In this document: positions 62,917 through 64,000 of the stretch, one piece after another
Position numbering within the stretch: position 1 is the stretch's first letter
Layout: each line of letters opens with the position of its first letter
Assembly (NCBI RefSeq): GCF_014207705.1
Contig: NZ_JACHIU010000001.1
Coordinates: 2,410,501-2,474,500 of the forward strand
Length of the DNA: 64,000 nucleotides
DNA from: Sphaerisporangium rubeum
GTDB taxonomy: Bacteria > Actinomycetota > Actinomycetes > Streptosporangiales > Streptosporangiaceae
Reading direction: 5' to 3'
Notes under the pieces: generated by a model
Told to the model about the DNA's origin: nothing
Seen by the model: only the letters and a program-made list of their open reading frames with translations
Database searches by the model: none
Made by a program: the position numbers and the translations under genes

Positions 62917-63856
62917 CCGAGTGGGCCGCGACGAGCAGCCGCAGTCCCCGGTACGGCACACCCCCGCGCAGCCGGGCCGCGAGCGCCGGCCACGAGCACA
63001 CGGCCCGTTCCAGCACCCACACCGGGGCCAGGACCGAGCAGGTGGCGGGGAAGACCCGCCGGCCGCCGTCCCTGCGGCGGCCCACCTCGGCCAGCCCCGT
63101 CACCGCCGCGGCGCCGAGCAGCACGGCGGCCACGGCCCGCCTCGGCCGGCGGGCCGCCGCGACGGCCAGGCAGGGGAGCACGGCGAGGAACAGCGCCATG
63201 CGCGCCGGCTGCGCCAGGTCGTCGTACGCCTGCCTGACCCGCTGGGACCAGAACCGCCGCGTCCCCGGCGGCAGGCGGCGCACGTACACCTCGCGCGCGC
63301 GGCGCTCCCGGCCGCCGTGCGCGCGCACCGTCCTGATCAGCTCCAGGTTCTCGAACATCACGTCGCCGTCGTAGCCACCCATGTGCTCGAAGAACGATCT
63401 GCGTATCCCGAACGTCCCCGGATAGTCCGCGCCGAAGACCCGGTTGAGCAGCGTGCGCGCGGTGTCCCAGCGCGCGTGCCACGGCATCGGGTCGAAGTAA
63501 TTCTGCGGCCGGACCAGGTCGGCGGTCTCCAGCAGCTCGCGGACCCGCGCGAGGCCCGCCGCGTCGTACCGCACGTCGTCGTCCGCCACGACCACGAACT
63601 CCGACCGCGCCACGCGCATCCCGGTGCGCACCCCGGCCACCTTGCCGTTGCCGCACGCCAGATCGGGGTCGGGCCGCAGATGACGCGCGAACCCGCTCCA
63701 CAGGCGCGCGTGCCGTGCGAACACCGCCGGCGGCGAGCCGTCGACCACGATGACCCCGGCGTGCTCGCTCAGCCGGCGCAGGTACGCGGTCAGCTCCGGC
63801 AGGTCGTCGCCGTCCCGCGTCCACCGCAGCGGCAGCACGTACTCCACGCCGGTCAC
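62843..63856 (-). CDS. GT2-family glycosyltransferase
   Basis: The 337-residue GT-A protein has VEYVLPLRW, VIVVDGSPP, the metal-binding triad VVVADDDVRYD, and RSFFEHMGGYDGDVMFENLEL. C-terminal hydrophobic helices are present (ARMALFLAVLPCLAVAAA, then AAVLLGAAAVTGL). It probably makes a surface glycan. GTG 63856 overlaps the stop of the upstream gene by 4 nt, so they are an operon. Confidence 0.85.
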   Translation of the reverse strand: MTGVEYVLPLRWTRDGDDLPELTAYLRRLSEHAGVIVVDGSPPAVFARHARLWSGFARHLRPDPDLACGNGKVAGVRTGMRVARSEFVVVADDDVRYDAAGLARVRELLETADLVRPQNYFDPMPWHARWDTARTLLNRVFGADYPGTFGIRRSFFEHMGGYDGDVMFENLELIRTVRAHGGRERRAREVYVRRLPPGTRRFWSQRVRQAYDDLAQPARMALFLAVLPCLAVAAARRPRRAVAAVLLGAAAVTGLAEVGRRRDGGRRVFPATCSVLAPVWVLERAVCSWPALAARLRGGVPYRGLRLLVAAHSVRRLRRALPARGTPPPCASRRRTA

Positions 63857-64000
63857 CTCCCCGCCGTGATCGGCTCCAGCAGCGACGAGGCGCCGCGGCG
63901 CCAGCGGCCGAGGACGTGCTCGGCGAAGAGCCGGTCCAGGGTCAGCGCGCAGGCCGCGCCGTACAGCACGTCGCCGGTGAGCCAGGGGTGGCTCGCCGCG
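63853..64000 (-). CDS. C-terminal end of an unidentified protein (runs off the right edge)
   Basis: The visible 48 residues end SSLLEPITAGR and include WLTGDVLYGAACALTLDRLF. I do not recognise a family. The 4-nt stop/start overlap with the GT2 gene makes it part of a glycan operon. Confidence 0.6.
   Translation of the reverse strand, partial: AASHPWLTGDVLYGAACALTLDRLFAEHVLGRWRRGASSLLEPITAGR

Overview
The window is high-GC DNA with actinomycete codon usage and GTG/ATG starts behind purine-rich ribosome sites. The gene content suits a filamentous actinomycete, perhaps Streptosporangiales, but the genus cannot be fixed from sequence alone. Most of 0-61 kb is one secondary-metabolite locus. I read it as part of a 9-membered enediyne (chromoprotein-type) biosynthetic cluster. 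The diagnostic genes resemble the C-1027 set: an MIO tyrosine aminomutase (SgcC4-like, 40455), a free-standing adenylation enzyme (SgcC1-like, 38910), a free-standing carrier protein (SgcC2-like, 43594), a free-standing condensation enzyme (SgcC5-like, 42197), an HpaB-type phenol hydroxylase (SgcC-like, 45680), an enediyne epoxide hydrolase (SgcF-like, 6892), an NTF2-fold SgcJ-like protein (47256) and a UvrA-like resistance protein (9702). The enediyne PKS and its cassette are not in the window. They probably lie beyond the left edge, because sugar genes run off that end.

Layout. 1-4.5 kb: sugar activation and transfer (UDP-glucose dehydrogenase, E1-type 3-dehydratase, glycosyltransferase, nucleotidyltransferase). 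4.6-6.4 kb: RibD/DHFR-like protein and serine hydrolase. 6.9-12 kb: epoxide hydrolase, FAD monooxygenase, UvrA-like self-resistance. 12.1-22.9 kb: a block that looks foreign to the pathway (SARP regulator, 2087-residue RHS polymorphic toxin with a DUF4240 partner, VOC protein, secreted I36-like protein, esterase). 23-31 kb: an aromatic-acid arm (O-methyltransferase, P450, kynureninase, tryptophan 2,3-dioxygenase, aryl-CoA ligase, membrane acyltransferase), implying Trp -> kynurenine -> anthranilate -> aryl-CoA -> transfer to the scaffold. 31-37 kb: FAD-linked oxidase, three methyltransferases, a solute-binding protein without a signal peptide. 37.5-47.7 kb: the beta-tyrosine arm, two class-D flavin oxygenases and SgcJ. 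48-52 kb: YcaO-like protein, two MarR regulators and a TrmB/LuxR-type regulator. 52-61 kb: reductase/epimerase, acyl-CoA carboxylase beta subunit, two membrane proteins, two hydrolases, Sfp-type PPTase, WS/DGAT acyltransferase. 61-64 kb: surface-glycan-like genes (GT9 fused to CDGSH, GT2).

The most notable finding is an 18-bp inverted-repeat element, consensus CGCAYTNNNGGAGATGCG. It recurs 50-190 bp upstream of nearly every biosynthetic transcription unit on both strands. In most copies a YGACGAT-like block begins exactly 19 nt downstream. I found 14 good copies and several degenerate ones; none lie in the 12-22.9 kb block or in 53.8-59.3 kb. I interpret it as the operator of a pathway-specific activator. 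If so, it links the enediyne, beta-tyrosine, anthranilate, sugar and resistance genes into one regulon.
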